Below are positions 45,853 to 56,687 of a stretch of DNA of 64,000 nt, piece after piece. The DNA is from Alopecurus myosuroides. Its lineage: Eukaryota > Streptophyta > Magnoliopsida > Poales > Poaceae. Every line of letters starts with the position of its first letter. The stretch's first letter is position 1. A program made the position numbers and the translations under genes. The stretch spans positions 56,000,993 to 56,064,992 of the forward strand of contig CM054061.1 in NCBI GenBank assembly GCA_028641055.1, in the 5' to 3' direction. Below the pieces are notes generated by a model that was not told the DNA's origin, ran no database searches, and worked only from the letters and a program-made list of their open reading frames with translations.

Positions 45853-48800
45853 ATGTGTAGCGAGAGCGGAGCATATGGAGGCCATGATGACCATGACGAG
45901 TACATGATGGACCACTACGAATACAACAAGGACAACGACTACAACGAGCTAGACATGGACCACCACTCCTACGAGCACGACATTGTGGTTGACCACTACT
46001 ACGAGCATGACATGGTGGATCACCACCACTACTACGACCACGACGTCGAGCTCTACACCGACTACTCCTCCCCAAGCATCATCGACATGGAGGAGCACCA
46101 CACCAACCACGACAACTTCGACTCCATGAGCTCCAAAGACATGAACTACTACTACAACTATGACACCGCAAGCTTGGATGACGAGATGGAGCCATGCTAC
46201 ACCGACAACGCATCCACAAAGATGACGGAGTACGACACCGACAACGACTCCACAAGCATGAGGGACAATATGGACCTCTACACCTACTTCGACTCCGACA
46301 TGGATGAGCTCACTTACAAGAACTTACTCTCCAAGCTTCGAGGGCCAAGATATCATATGTCATATGGTTCATGCTCAACACCAAGGAACTTCAAGGATAA
46401 TGCCAAGGCCAACACAAGACAACTCCCTTCAACCTCAAGATGGTGCAACGACAAGAAATCCGACAAGTTGGCAACGTCAAGATGGGCTCCTTCCACATCA
46501 AGACGGCGCCACAAGAAGGACATAATCGAGGCCCCATCAAGCGAGCAGGACAAGAAGCCAACGCATCCGAATGACTTTCGGAGTCATCCCACACATGAAG
46601 TGCGGGAACGCCGCAAGCTTCATCATCAACAAACTTCAACCTATCATCACCAAGCTCAGCACCAAGATCGTCGCCATGATCATCATCGACATATGGGAGA
46701 GAGTGGTACACCCACCTCACCGCATCCTCCACCACAAGCACCGCGACGACATTGGTTTGAGCATTGCTCGCCATCACCACTACCTCGACCTCGACACCGA
46801 CAAGGCCGTGGTGACCCTCTTCAAGATCACCCTCTACGACCGGATATTCTTCATCACCCACCTTCTCCAAGCTCGACTCATGACTATGGTCTACATGGCT
46901 TCGTGGATGGTGCTCGCCCACATTCAATGCTTCCAAGGCAAAATGTGTGTCACCGCCACAATGACCACCAAGACCAAGTCCCTTATCAAGAAGGTGCCCT
47001 CGACATGGCTTCAAGTGAATGCCTCCCACAACTCCACCACAATGACCACCGGCGCCATCCTCTCCATCATGACCGCCATCGCCAAACCAATGAGGATGAC
47101 CAACATGAGCTTCCGCTACCCATCTTTGATGAAGACCCACATGAGATACTTCCTCAATGCCAAGCAAGTGAGAATGCTCCGTATGGCTTGTCTTTCCCCA
47201 TCTTTGAGGAAGACCCCAATGAGAGTCCACTTCGACATCAACCAAGTGGGATTGATCAACTTGCTACTTCACTACCCATCTTTGATGAAGACCTACAACA
47301 AGATGGAGGAAGTGAAGGCCCTCCCATATATGATGATGATGCTATGAGCCTAATTTCCCCTCTCCTTCAAGATGAAGACCTCTTATGCCCCATTTGCAAG
47401 GGCCATGGTCACATAATGTGGGATTGCCAAGGCGGCAACCAAGATGGCGCGTCAAATGGAGATTCCATCCATGATTCTTCTCCTACCATATTGGATGAAG
47501 CACCGCATCACCTTGACCACGGATTTCCATCGCATCATCAAGGCCATGAAGACAAAAACTTGAGCACCCTTTGCCTCAATGTTACAAGGTTCAAAGACCA
47601 TGAGTGTCATCACCAACATGAGGAATGGGATCCTCCACCTCATCATTACCAAGAGTGTGCCTCCTATTCACACCCCGCCTTCGACAAGGATCAAGATCAT
47701 CCTCGCCATGGACACTATGATACCACTACTTCATCAAGGCAAGAGTCAAGAGACACTTCATCACCGACAGCCATCCACAACACCCATGTGCGCCATACTT
47801 TGAGGAAGGACTATGGACTCCATGGTCAAGCACATGAGCGTAATCATCACCATCAACCACTTGAGGATGCTACAAGGCATGGCTTACACTACCACATCAC
47901 GGAGATGATCGAGCCTTCTTCGACACAAGCCATGAACCTACCTCCTCTGCCAAGCAAGCCCAACATTCCACACTTGGAGATCAAACCAAGAGACGAGATG
48001 CTCGAGTCCTGCTCGCCACATGCTATGACACTACCAACTCCAAGCAATGCAACTACCTCGACAAACCCGCACACCTCAAGTGCCAAGACTTTGGAGCCTT
48101 CTATTGTCCCCTCTCAAGCTTCTAGTGAGACGAGTGGTGAGAGAGAGATCCACCATCACGTGAGTGAGAGCCACAAGCCCATAATGAGTGGGAAAAGCAT
48201 GAGTGTTCTTAGAGGCATCACCATGATAGCCACCAATAGTGAGATGAGAGTTGAGAGCAAAACCCCATATGTGCTTATCGACACAAACGGCTTACCAACT
48301 TTCTCTCCATCTTTGTTGTCTATTTTGCAGAGATTTGGTGACCCTATCAAGCATCCTCGACCTCATGGACTTCTCCACATACAAGGCTCTCCACACCGCA
48401 TGAACATCGACACCGACTTGAAGATTTGGAAGGAGCACATTCCGCTCGTCATGATCCACATGGAGATTGACAAGAGCTTCTACGACAATGCATTCTCCAT
48501 CCACACTCCTCAAGTCAAGATCTACACGACGCTTCACAAGCACTTCAACAACAACGCCTTCTACGCCTACATATCACATGTCAAGAGGTGCATGGAGTTC
48601 GACAAGCGCATCCACGACAACGACTTCTACGCCTACCTCCCTCATGTCAAGATGCACTTGGAGTTCGACAAGCGTGTCAACGACAATGACAACCATGACT
48701 ACATGCCAAACGCCAAGATGTACATGGACTTCGACAAGAGAATCAACGACAACGCAACCAATGCCAAGTTCATCTACACTCTACCGCTCCCACAACCAAT

Positions 48801-49179
48801 GGAGCAACCACCTCTTGAGCACTTCGACGACGGCTACATCGCCTTTCAAGCTCATCCTCTTCCATCCAATGAGGACCATGTCAAGATCGTCATCGCCTTT
48901 GGACTACACCCTCCACGAGCATACCTTGGCATGATCTTCGATAAGAGGATTAACTTCAACGACTACACCGCCATTCAAGATCTTCTTCACCAAACCAAGG
49001 ACGACCACTTCAACATCGTCATCACGTTTGGACCACCCCCACTACGAGCCTACCGTCACATGAACTTCGATAAGCGGCTCAACTTCAACGACATCTTCGT
49101 CGTCACCATTCCTTCTCCAGCTCATGCATGGATGGAACGAGAGTCGAGGACGACTCTTTTTCAAGGGCGGGGGAGATGA
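45853..49179 (+). CDS. Giant His/Asp-rich Gag-like protein of element D (1108 aa)
   Basis: The ORF is uninterrupted from ATG 45853 to TGA 49177-49179. The first 150 residues are extremely rich in His, Asp, Tyr and Met (runs like DHHHYYDHD). A basic Ser/Arg part, a His/Pro-rich part and three LPIFDEDP-type repeats follow. Next is a perfect CX2CX4HX4C zinc knuckle CPICKGHGHIMWDC at residues 512-525. The C-terminal third has at least five repeats around F-DKR-(I/V/L)-x-x-N-D, the best at about residues 909-985. There is no protease, RT or integrase motif. The knuckle suggests an RNA-binding Gag-like role, which would let enzymes of other elements move D. The stop codon is formed by the first three bases of the 3' LTR, and the PPT encodes the last residues (GRGR). 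The function of the repeats is unknown. Confidence 0.75.
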   Translation: MCSESGAYGGHDDHDEYMMDHYEYNKDNDYNELDMDHHSYEHDIVVDHYYEHDMVDHHHYYDHDVELYTDYSSPSIIDMEEHHTNHDNFDSMSSKDMNYYYNYDTASLDDEMEPCYTDNASTKMTEYDTDNDSTSMRDNMDLYTYFDSDMDELTYKNLLSKLRGPRYHMSYGSCSTPRNFKDNAKANTRQLPSTSRWCNDKKSDKLATSRWAPSTSRRRHKKDIIEAPSSEQDKKPTHPNDFRSHPTHEVRERRKLHHQQTSTYHHQAQHQDRRHDHHRHMGESGTPTSPHPPPQAPRRHWFEHCSPSPLPRPRHRQGRGDPLQDHPLRPDILHHPPSPSSTHDYGLHGFVDGARPHSMLPRQNVCHRHNDHQDQVPYQEGALDMASSECLPQLHHNDHRRHPLHHDRHRQTNEDDQHELPLPIFDEDPHEILPQCQASENAPYGLSFPIFEEDPNESPLRHQPSGIDQLATSLPIFDEDLQQDGGSEGPPIYDDDAMSLISPLLQDEDLLCPICKGHGHIMWDCQGGNQDGASNGDSIHDSSPTILDEAPHHLDHGFPSHHQGHEDKNLSTLCLNVTRFKDHECHHQHEEWDPPPHHYQECASYSHPAFDKDQDHPRHGHYDTTTSSRQESRDTSSPTAIHNTHVRHTLRKDYGLHGQAHERNHHHQPLEDATRHGLHYHITEMIEPSSTQAMNLPPLPSKPNIPHLEIKPRDEMLESCSPHAMTLPTPSNATTSTNPHTSSAKTLEPSIVPSQASSETSGEREIHHHVSESHKPIMSGKSMSVLRGITMIATNSEMRVESKTPYVLIDTNGLPTFSPSLLSILQRFGDPIKHPRPHGLLHIQGSPHRMNIDTDLKIWKEHIPLVMIHMEIDKSFYDNAFSIHTPQVKIYTTLHKHFNNNAFYAYISHVKRCMEFDKRIHDNDFYAYLPHVKMHLEFDKRVNDNDNHDYMPNAKMYMDFDKRINDNATNAKFIYTLPLPQPMEQPPLEHFDDGYIAFQAHPLPSNEDHVKIVIAFGLHPPRAYLGMIFDKRINFNDYTAIQDLLHQTKDDHFNIVITFGPPPLRAYRHMNFDKRLNFNDIFVVTIPSPAHAWMERESRTTLFQGRGR

Positions 49180-50179
49180 TGCAGCCCACCGTATTCCACC
49201 AAGCACAACACCGATACACGACAAGGTGAACTCACTCCTATCTCCGTATGTTTCCGGTGACTTGGTGAACGGTGCGCTACCTCATGAAATACCCCTCTAC
49301 ATGCGTAGGTTGGATCAAACCATGGAGCCCAAGATGGTGCACTCGATGCTCAAGAACATGCCCAAGACGGTGCCCAAGAAGATAGGAAAGAAGTGGGAGA
49401 AGACGGCATCAAGATCGGAGCTCCGAGGAGGAAGAACGGAGGGAAACGGGGTCCCCGGCCTCAACCCCCGGCCAGGCCGGCCTCCCCCTCCCTCAGGCCG
49501 GACAACCAACAGAAGAGGCCGGCCTCCCCCTCTCCCACCCTGGCCTCAGGCCGGCTGCACATGGGAGCCAGGCCGGCCACCTGCCCGAAGGCCTCGGCCC
49601 CCACCCCGGCCCCAGGCCGGTTGCCTCCAGGCTGGGGCGCCCAGCTCCCACCCCGGCCTCACTGGCCGGCCAGGCCGGCCCCCCAGGCCGGCTTCCCTGC
49701 TGATGCCCCAAGACAAGGAGAAGATGCCCCCCGCCTACTCCCCTAGGCTATATAAGGGACCAAGGTGGCTAGTTCTAGGCATAGAGTTGACTTGAGATAG
49801 GATTGGGCTTTGTGCTCCCCCTCCCATGTGGAGAACCTCCCCCATGGGATCCATGGCTACTCCATAGATTCATCTATTGGAATGTATCAAGATCTCTCCA
49901 AGTAGATACTCTTTCACCTTGTGACTCTAGTAGTTCTTGCCAACCTTCCCCTTGTGGCTTCTGTTGGATCGGTGGACCGGCCGGTGAGAGGAATCAGTTC
50001 CAATTAGCGTGTTGTTGACTTGGGTTTGCGATCCCCCATAGGCTTCACGAGTTATCTCCCCATTTGTGTGCGTGAGTTCATCGTGTTCTTCGTGCGTTCT
50101 TCGCGTTCTTCCCAATCTCCCCACCTCTCGTGCGTCAATCCGTGAAGATCGGGCCACCCTAGAGGCCAGGCCGATATCA
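49177..50179 (+). mobile_element. Element D, 3' LTR
   Basis: It begins TGATGCAGCCC directly after the purine tract GGGCGGGGGAGA (49165-49176) and ends GATATCA. The TATA box is at 49749-49755. It is collinear with 42375-43391 except for a deletion in the GGCCGGCC-rich part. Confidence 0.9.
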
Positions 50180-50184
50180 TTTAT

Positions 50185-50768
50185 CATGTCATGTTGGATG
50201 TTATTTTAACTCTATGCCTAGTAATTATTTATATAGAATGACTTGTACTAAACATATGAGAGTGCTTCATGAGCCATTGAAAGAACCAGTCGTTGTTTTT
50301 ATCATATCAAAGCATAATATTGTGGTATTCTCCTTTGAATGATTTATTTGGTTGACTTGGCGCATGCTCACACCATGTTATGACTATAAACCAGTCACCT
50401 ATAGCATCCATGATCATTTAGTTTTTGACTTGCAATGCCATGTATGCTTTGATCAATAATGTTTTTGTTGCTATGCATGATTATGGCCATTATGCTCTCT
50501 TGATTTGTCGCTCCCAGTCTTTGCTAGCCTCCACCTGTACTGAGTATGAGCTCTACTCGTACATCAAACTCCCAAAAACCAAAGTTTGCCAAATGTGTCC
50601 ACCATACCTACCTACATGTGGTATTTAACCACCACTCCAAAGTAAATTGCTCATGGGTTACCTTTAAAACCTTCAAAATTATACATGTTTTGTGCCCCTA
50701 TTTTAGCTCACGAGGACGCACATAGAGAATCTTTATCACACTTGTTGATTGGACTTCACACACCTGGA
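50185..50768 (+). mobile_element. Element C internal region, part 3
   Basis: This non-coding 3' internal sequence is collinear with element A 425-970 (GGTTGACTTGGCGCATGCTC, CCTACCTACATGTGGTATTT). It ends at the target site CTGGA (50764-50768) of solo LTR E. Confidence 0.85.
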
Positions 50769-51561
50769 TGTAACGTCCCAGTGTTCGGGAGGTTATAAGG
50801 ATCAAAATATAATATGTGTATTTGCAAAGCATGCATCTAAAAATACGGAAAAAAATTGGCGCGAAAGTTTAAACGAAGCAAAATGACCAATGTTTCCCTT
50901 GACACGATGAATTAGGTCTAGATCATCTGGTCAAGAGTACATTTGGAGTGATATTTATAACATAGTATCTCTACAAACCAAATAATTTGATAAGACAAAC
51001 CATTATTGGTTATGACCAAGCACAAACTCTCAACATCCTTAACCACAAGTCTATAAGTGACTTGAGATAATTCAACTAGGTATCTAGAACTCAAAGAGGG
51101 GTGAGTATCCAAATCACATAACTGATGAGTATACTTCCACAAATGAGTAATGCACAATTGAATAATCTCATCGACAGAGATATTATGTCCTCTAAACATG
51201 AACTCCTTAAGTTATCAACCATTCACACAACATATTTCTAAATCATCTAATAACTACTAAGTGAACCTTCACAAGTAAATAACAAAGGTTAAATAGAACA
51301 AAAATGATACAAACACGTATTAACTCAAAACCCACAAGTGGTAAACGACATAATTTTTATTAACAACATATATTTATGGAATATCTACATATCTCAAAAT
51401 AATAAAGAGAAGAATATAAAGTAACAACATGACACTTTGAGAAACCAACTAACAACTCCGACTTAAGTCATCAAACCCCAATAACCTTCACATGCTCATT
51501 GTCCCATTCATCTTATGAAAGTGAGCATATGAGATTTCAACACATTAAGGGACCACTAGAA

Positions 51562-53129
51562 TTGTATTAACCGGAAACGTTGATACATGTGTGTTTAATA
51601 AACAAACAATGGTTCCTAGTAAAGCCTCTCTTTTAACTAGCTCGTTGATTAATAGATGATCAAGGTTTCCTGATCATGAACATTGGATGTTGTTAATAAC
51701 GGGGTCATGTCATTAGAAGAATGATGTGATCAACACTTACCCAATATCAAGATAACAATACGATCAAGTCATTTAGTTTATATTGTTATATCTTGCATAC
51801 GAGGTAACTTATTCCTTAGACCATGAGATCATGCCAATCACTGGTACCGGAAGGGTGCTTTTATGTCATCAAACGTCACACCGTAACATGGTGACTATAA
51901 AGGTGTCGTTAGGTATTCGGAAAGTATTAGTTGAGGATCATGGATCAAGAGTGGGATTTGTCCATCCAAAATGACGGAGATATATACTCTGGGCCCTCTC
52001 GGTGATATCACATCGACACCGCTTGCAAGCACGTGATATGATCACAAGGATGTTATATCATGGGAACGAGAAAAGAGTACTTGTCGGTAACGAGATTGAA
52101 CAAGGTATGGTTGATACCAATGATCGAATCTCGGACAAGTAAAATATCGCGAGACAAAGGGAATAGTTCACGACGTTGTTGGCTCACACGATCACGAGAG
52201 TCATCGTTGAATATATAGGAGTCATCACGGATATCCAGATCCCACCGTTGATTATTGATCGGAGAGGAGTCTCGATCATGTCTATCTTATTCACGAACCG
52301 TAGGATGACATACTTAAAGTTCGATGACGCGTTTGAGAGGATACGGAATATCGAAGAATATTTTGGGCAGCACCGAAATTGTTTCGGGGAAAATTGAAAT
52401 AGTTCAAGGGGTTTTGCGTCGTATGGTTGTTAATAGAATTAACAAATGATTCGAGGTGATATATGCAAATGTTTTTTAATAGAATTAACAAATGCTGAAA
52501 TAAAGAAATAAAATATTTTATTTATTTATTAAAGAAAAACTCTTGGATTTTCTAAGTGGAGTTTTAAGGGAAAATGAGTGGGTGTGAGTGGAGTGTCCAC
52601 TCACATCATGAGGGAAGCGGTGGGGGCACACCATGGGGCTGGACGCACCCCCCTTGGGCTGCCTCCCCCCTCTCCTATAAAAGGAGGGTGAGAGCTCTCC
52701 CTCCTTCACACGCTTGCCCACTAGCTTTTCCCTCCACCCGCTGCTCCATTCCATGGTCTCCGGCTTGGCGAAGCCCTGACCGTGGGATTCTTCTTCACCA
52801 CCACGCCGTCATGTTGATGGAGTTCCGAGGGATCCTATACTTCCGCCTCCCCGCTGGATCGAGGGAACGGAGGTCGTCATCAACCGTATGTGTGACCGAT
52901 CACGGAGGCACCACCAGATTGCGGTGCACATCTTCTCGCTTTCGGGATCGGTGTGAGTCCGACTACGCCAACAACGAGATTTGATCTCGTAACGCTTTGT
53001 GTCTTCAAGGGTATGTGTTCTCCTTAACCCTATCTTCGCCCGTTGCACTTCGTCTCCTAGATTAGATCTTGGCCTTTCGGGTGTCTCTCGCGTAAGAATT
53101 TTTTTGTTTTCTATGTAACGACCCCTTCA
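51562..53129 (+). mobile_element. Copia (BARE/WIS/Angela-like) solo LTR
   Basis: The text follows the BARE/WIS/Angela LTR as I remember it. Matches include CTAGCTCGTTGATTAATAG, TTCCTGATCATGAACATTGG, CCTTAGACCATGAGATC, CGGTAACGAGATTGAACAAG and the end TTTGTTTTCTATG followed by CCCC..CA. Direct repeats TAGAA flank it (51557-51561, 53130-53134). The start is TTGTATTAACC or, one base in, TGTATTAACC. A TATA-like CTATAAAAGGAGG is at about 52674. The usual LTR beginning is shortened or diverged. Confidence 0.7.
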
Positions 53130-55133
53130 TAGAAGTAGTCTGGTAACAAGTTTGCAACCTTGTTAACAAATCACTTTTGTAGGCTCTAACAATTGATTGT
53201 CATATGCAAATAAATAGAAGGTTAGATAAACTTGTACTTATCAGCCATTTGGATATGAAAAGTAATTTGGGGGCAAGCCTTGGAACCTTGTCAACAAATT
53301 CTTCTTATATGCATAGGGAAAATTGATGGTATAAAATACACCTACATTCTGTTATATATACAACCATGATCCATACAACGAGAAGATTATCAAGGAGGAA
53401 ATAATAAACCACATTATAACTTAAGTAACACGTTCAAGTTTTAAGTAAGAAGGAAACCAAGATAAAGGACAAAACAAGTAACATGTTGAAAACCAAGTGT
53501 TTGGTGTTATATAAGAATAGTTTGGCTACAAGGTCAGGCCAACCTTGTGAACAGATTATTCATGTAAGCATTTAAACACTTGAGTTTCAGTAAGTTAATC
53601 TTAATCACAATTGAATATAACCCATAAATGAAATTGTTATGAAATCAAATGAATGCATAATACCAGGAGATGCAAATTGCTACTTAACTTAGTATCTAGG
53701 AACCAGTCCAGATATCCTATAAGCTCTAGTGGTGAAATTCTTAAGTCAAGAGACCAACAAGGGAGAGAAAACACTTAGGTAATCCAAGAGAAGAACCTAC
53801 TGGATAGGGACCAAGGCGATAACAGAACACAAGTAGCAAATAGAGACAAGGATATTGCAGGAAACAGAAGACCACGAGAAGCAACACTGCCTCGGTAAGG
53901 GAGAATAAGAGATTATCTACTGAATCATTAGGTAATATTAGAGAACCTAAAACCTTTGTGCCTTGTAAAGCTCAACAGAGGTGAGGAACATATAATAATA
54001 TCTTAAGTGGAAACAATTATCCAGTAAGAAATAATAACAAGCCATTGCATCCAAATGTCTTGTGATATGTTGAGGTACGTGGAAACAAGCTTAACTACCT
54101 TGTTTTTCAGATCCTTCTCATCCATAATACAAATGGATAATAACAAGAATTCATCCATACACCAACATATAAATGATTGCATGTTCTAAAAACAACACTA
54201 CTAAGAAGTTTACAAATGGTTTCTTAAAAAGAACTTATAGCTAAAATTGTCCAATTAAGATACACCACTTTGGTATCCACATGATTGTTGTGTGCGCTCA
54301 TATTAACCATGCCTAAAATAATTTAATAGCCATTTAAAATAACTAAACTGAGAGAAATAACAAAAACCACTTAATCCAGCACCCTAAGTATAAAATTCAG
54401 ATCTTTTTCAATTTCACCAAAGTAAAACATGGTGAGGTTAAGAATTTAATAAGGATTTCAAATATTATTTTTAATAATTTTTCTGTTCACAAAAAGGCCG
54501 TAAAAACAAGGATTTCTTCTCACTTTTAAAACCAGAAGGACCTAGATGTTAATATTCCAAATTATAGGGGGTTATCAAAAATTTCCATTAAGATTTCTTC
54601 TTTTTTCTTCCTCTGCCAGAAGGAAGAGGAGATCGTCGTTGTGGCAACCCACTGCCACCTCCTGTTGCTGTCGTTTCGCGAGGATAAGATCACGGGGAGT
54701 CGTCTGGATCTCTCTATCTACTTTCTCTCTCGCGTGCACTCTCTGTCTCTCTCTCAAACGCACTTAAATGGAAAACCCTAACCTCTTGGACCACCGCTGG
54801 TTGTTGTCGTCTCCAGCCACGGTTGGCTTCAACAAGAGTGTCATCAGATCCACGGAGTTCTCCTCTTCCTCCTCCCCCTGTATCGCTTGTCGGGATGACC
54901 AGAAGCCGACGAATTGGCCGTCGTCCCCAACTCTGGCCGTGAGGCGATTTTTTACACCGCCATCGCTTTAGACCTTTCGAGCTTCTCCGACTTCAACGTC
55001 GCGTTCCTGGTGAGCTGCGGAACCTCTAGATGCTCACCATCACCGAGAGCCGCCGTTGGTCGTCGGGGTAATTCCGGTGACCATTTGTTCACACCACCAC
55101 CACACACACACACACTCGACATAGACTACTTAA

Positions 55134-56687
55134 GAGCATCTCCAGTCGCGCCTCCCAAACGCGCCCCCACGGCCTCTTCCCGTCCAGAAGGGGCCCGAGC
55201 ACGCCCACTCGCGCCCCCCATTGGGCCTTCCCGTCCGGATGCCCCCTTGTTCCCGTCCGGCAAACCCAGCCCAACCCCGCCTCCCAGGGGCTCCCGTGGG
55301 GGCGCCGGACGAGTCGTTCGGCGCTGCGGGCCCGTCCTGCCAGCGACCCAAGACGGCCAAAAATTGGCCCACGCCGCCACGTCAGCTTCCTCTGCCTCAC
55401 AGCACCACCGACGCCCAAGTAGGCGAAACTTGACAAAAAAATGTTCGAAAATTTGAAAAACAAACTAGCTTAATTTCATTGATAGGGAACCGAATATAGG
55501 CGAGATTTTACATAATTTGGATGAAATTTAAAATAAATACGACGCAACTGCCTACATGCCTAGGTCCTTGTACATCTCGATGTAGTCGCCGCCGTCGTCG
55601 TCGTCGTCGCTCGGCGGCTTGGCCTTCGGGGCGGCGCTGCTGCTGCTCTGCCCTGGGTCGCCAAGTTACATTGGCGGCGAAGGGCAGACGTCGTCGTTGT
55701 CGTCGCTGTCCGAGAGGAGAATGATGTCGCCCGGTGCCTGTGGAGGAGCACGCCCTTCCCTAATGACAAGGGACTGGTTGCGGGTCCGCCGGCGTGGAGG
55801 TACCTCCTTGACGACGGCGAGAGGAGTAGGTGGCAGAGAGGGCGCGGTCGCGGGGTGGTTCTTCCCCCGCAGCCTAATCTGCCGCTCGATATGGGCGAGG
55901 ACACGGGCGAGCGTGCGCCCGGGCTTGCTCCACCACATGCGGCGGTCGGCGGCATTGTTGCGGCTCGAGAGGGCGTCGTGGGTAGGGACCTCGTCGAGCT
56001 CCCAGTCCAACCTGTCCTGGAAGTACGCCGTCCAGGCCGCCTCGTTGGCGGGATGCCACTCAGGCTGCTTGCGCATCGCCGACATCATCAGCTTCCGGAT
56101 CTCTTCAATCTCGATGACGCGCTCTGGCCTAGTGGGCGGCGGAGGCACATGCACGCCGCCTGCGTTGAACCGCCAGTGCCTTGGCGCTCTCATCCCGGCA
56201 GCGAGTGGTAGTTGGATTCGTAGAGCAGCCGCGCCTCCCAGACACGCAGGGTTCGGCGGCCAAACCCGTTGGCGGCCGCGCCGGCAAGGTAGTTGCGGTT
56301 TACCATGGCGAGGGGAGGCGGGAAGAGCGGCGACGGGAGGAAGGAAGAGCGGCGAGGAGAATGGGGCCGAGGATGGTGACGGGGCCGGGTTTTGTAGCCG
56401 GGGGTGGGCAAGACGAGGCGGCGACATCGCCATTACTACGCCACGTGGGCGATTGTACTGCTCCGCCGCAGCGTTCCCTCTCGTCGAGACGTCAATGCGC
56501 GCGGCTCCCGAGGCGACGAGTCTCTTCCTCGCTGATAGGGCGGGCCCGCAGCCCGAAGGGTTTTGGGTTGGGGCGCCGAGTGGAAACGGGGCAGCCCCAT
56601 GGGCGCCTTCCCGTCCGGACGAGCCCCCAAAGGGTGTCCCCAGGCGCGGATCCGGACGCCTATTGGGGGGCGCGATTGGAGATGCTC
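55134..56687 (-). mobile_element. PIF/Harbinger-type element (1.55 kb)
   Basis: The terminal inverted repeats are GAGCATCTCCAGTCGCGCC on the left and GAGCATCTCCAATCGCGCC on the right (inverted). The 3-bp TSD TAA (55131-55133, 56688-56690) is typical of PIF/Harbinger. Both subterminal arms repeat CCCGTCCGG. GC content is far above the host LTR. No DDE transposase is seen; the only coding content is on the minus strand. Confidence 0.85.
55666..56306 (-). pseudogene. Unknown-function ORF carried by the Harbinger element
   Basis: Coding starts at ATG 56306 (MVNRNYLAGAAANGFG) and shifts frame near 56200, after SNYHSLPG. It then continues as MRAPRHWRFNAGGVHVPPPP to the stop at 55666. Features are Trp-rich segments EAAWTAYFQDRLDWEL and RRMWWSKPGRTLARVLAHIE, then an Arg/Pro-rich linker and an acidic DSDDNDD tail. 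I recall similar WRLSAGGVPVPPPP-type proteins in rice and wheat, in comparable GC-rich inverted-repeat elements, without known function. One missing base makes this copy a pseudogene unless the start lies downstream. The open plus-strand frame across the same region is a composition artefact. Confidence 0.55.

Larger units (their letters stand above)
42375..50179 (+). mobile_element. Non-autonomous LTR retrotransposon D (7.8 kb)
   Basis: LTRs of 1017 bp (42375-43391) and 1003 bp (49177-50179) flank an internal region with one long ORF and no RT or integrase. The TSD is GTTAT on the left (42370-42374) and TTTAT on the right (50180-50184), one mismatch. Removing D rejoins element C sequence that matches element A at 410-440. 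The LTRs differ by a few percent plus a GC-rich indel, so D is older than the Tekay element. The family is not recognised. Confidence 0.88.

Noticed and set aside
50769..53113. An 8-bp TSD (ATGTAACG) DNA transposon between the two TGTAACG sites
   Set aside because: There are no terminal inverted repeats, and the interior is recognisable LTR sequence.
53114..53125. A new LTR element starting at TGTAACGACCCC (53114), similar to TGTAACGTCCC at 50769
   Set aside because: The surrounding text matches the end of a BARE/Angela-like LTR ending at 53129 with TAGAA repeats, and no matching end for a second long LTR was found.
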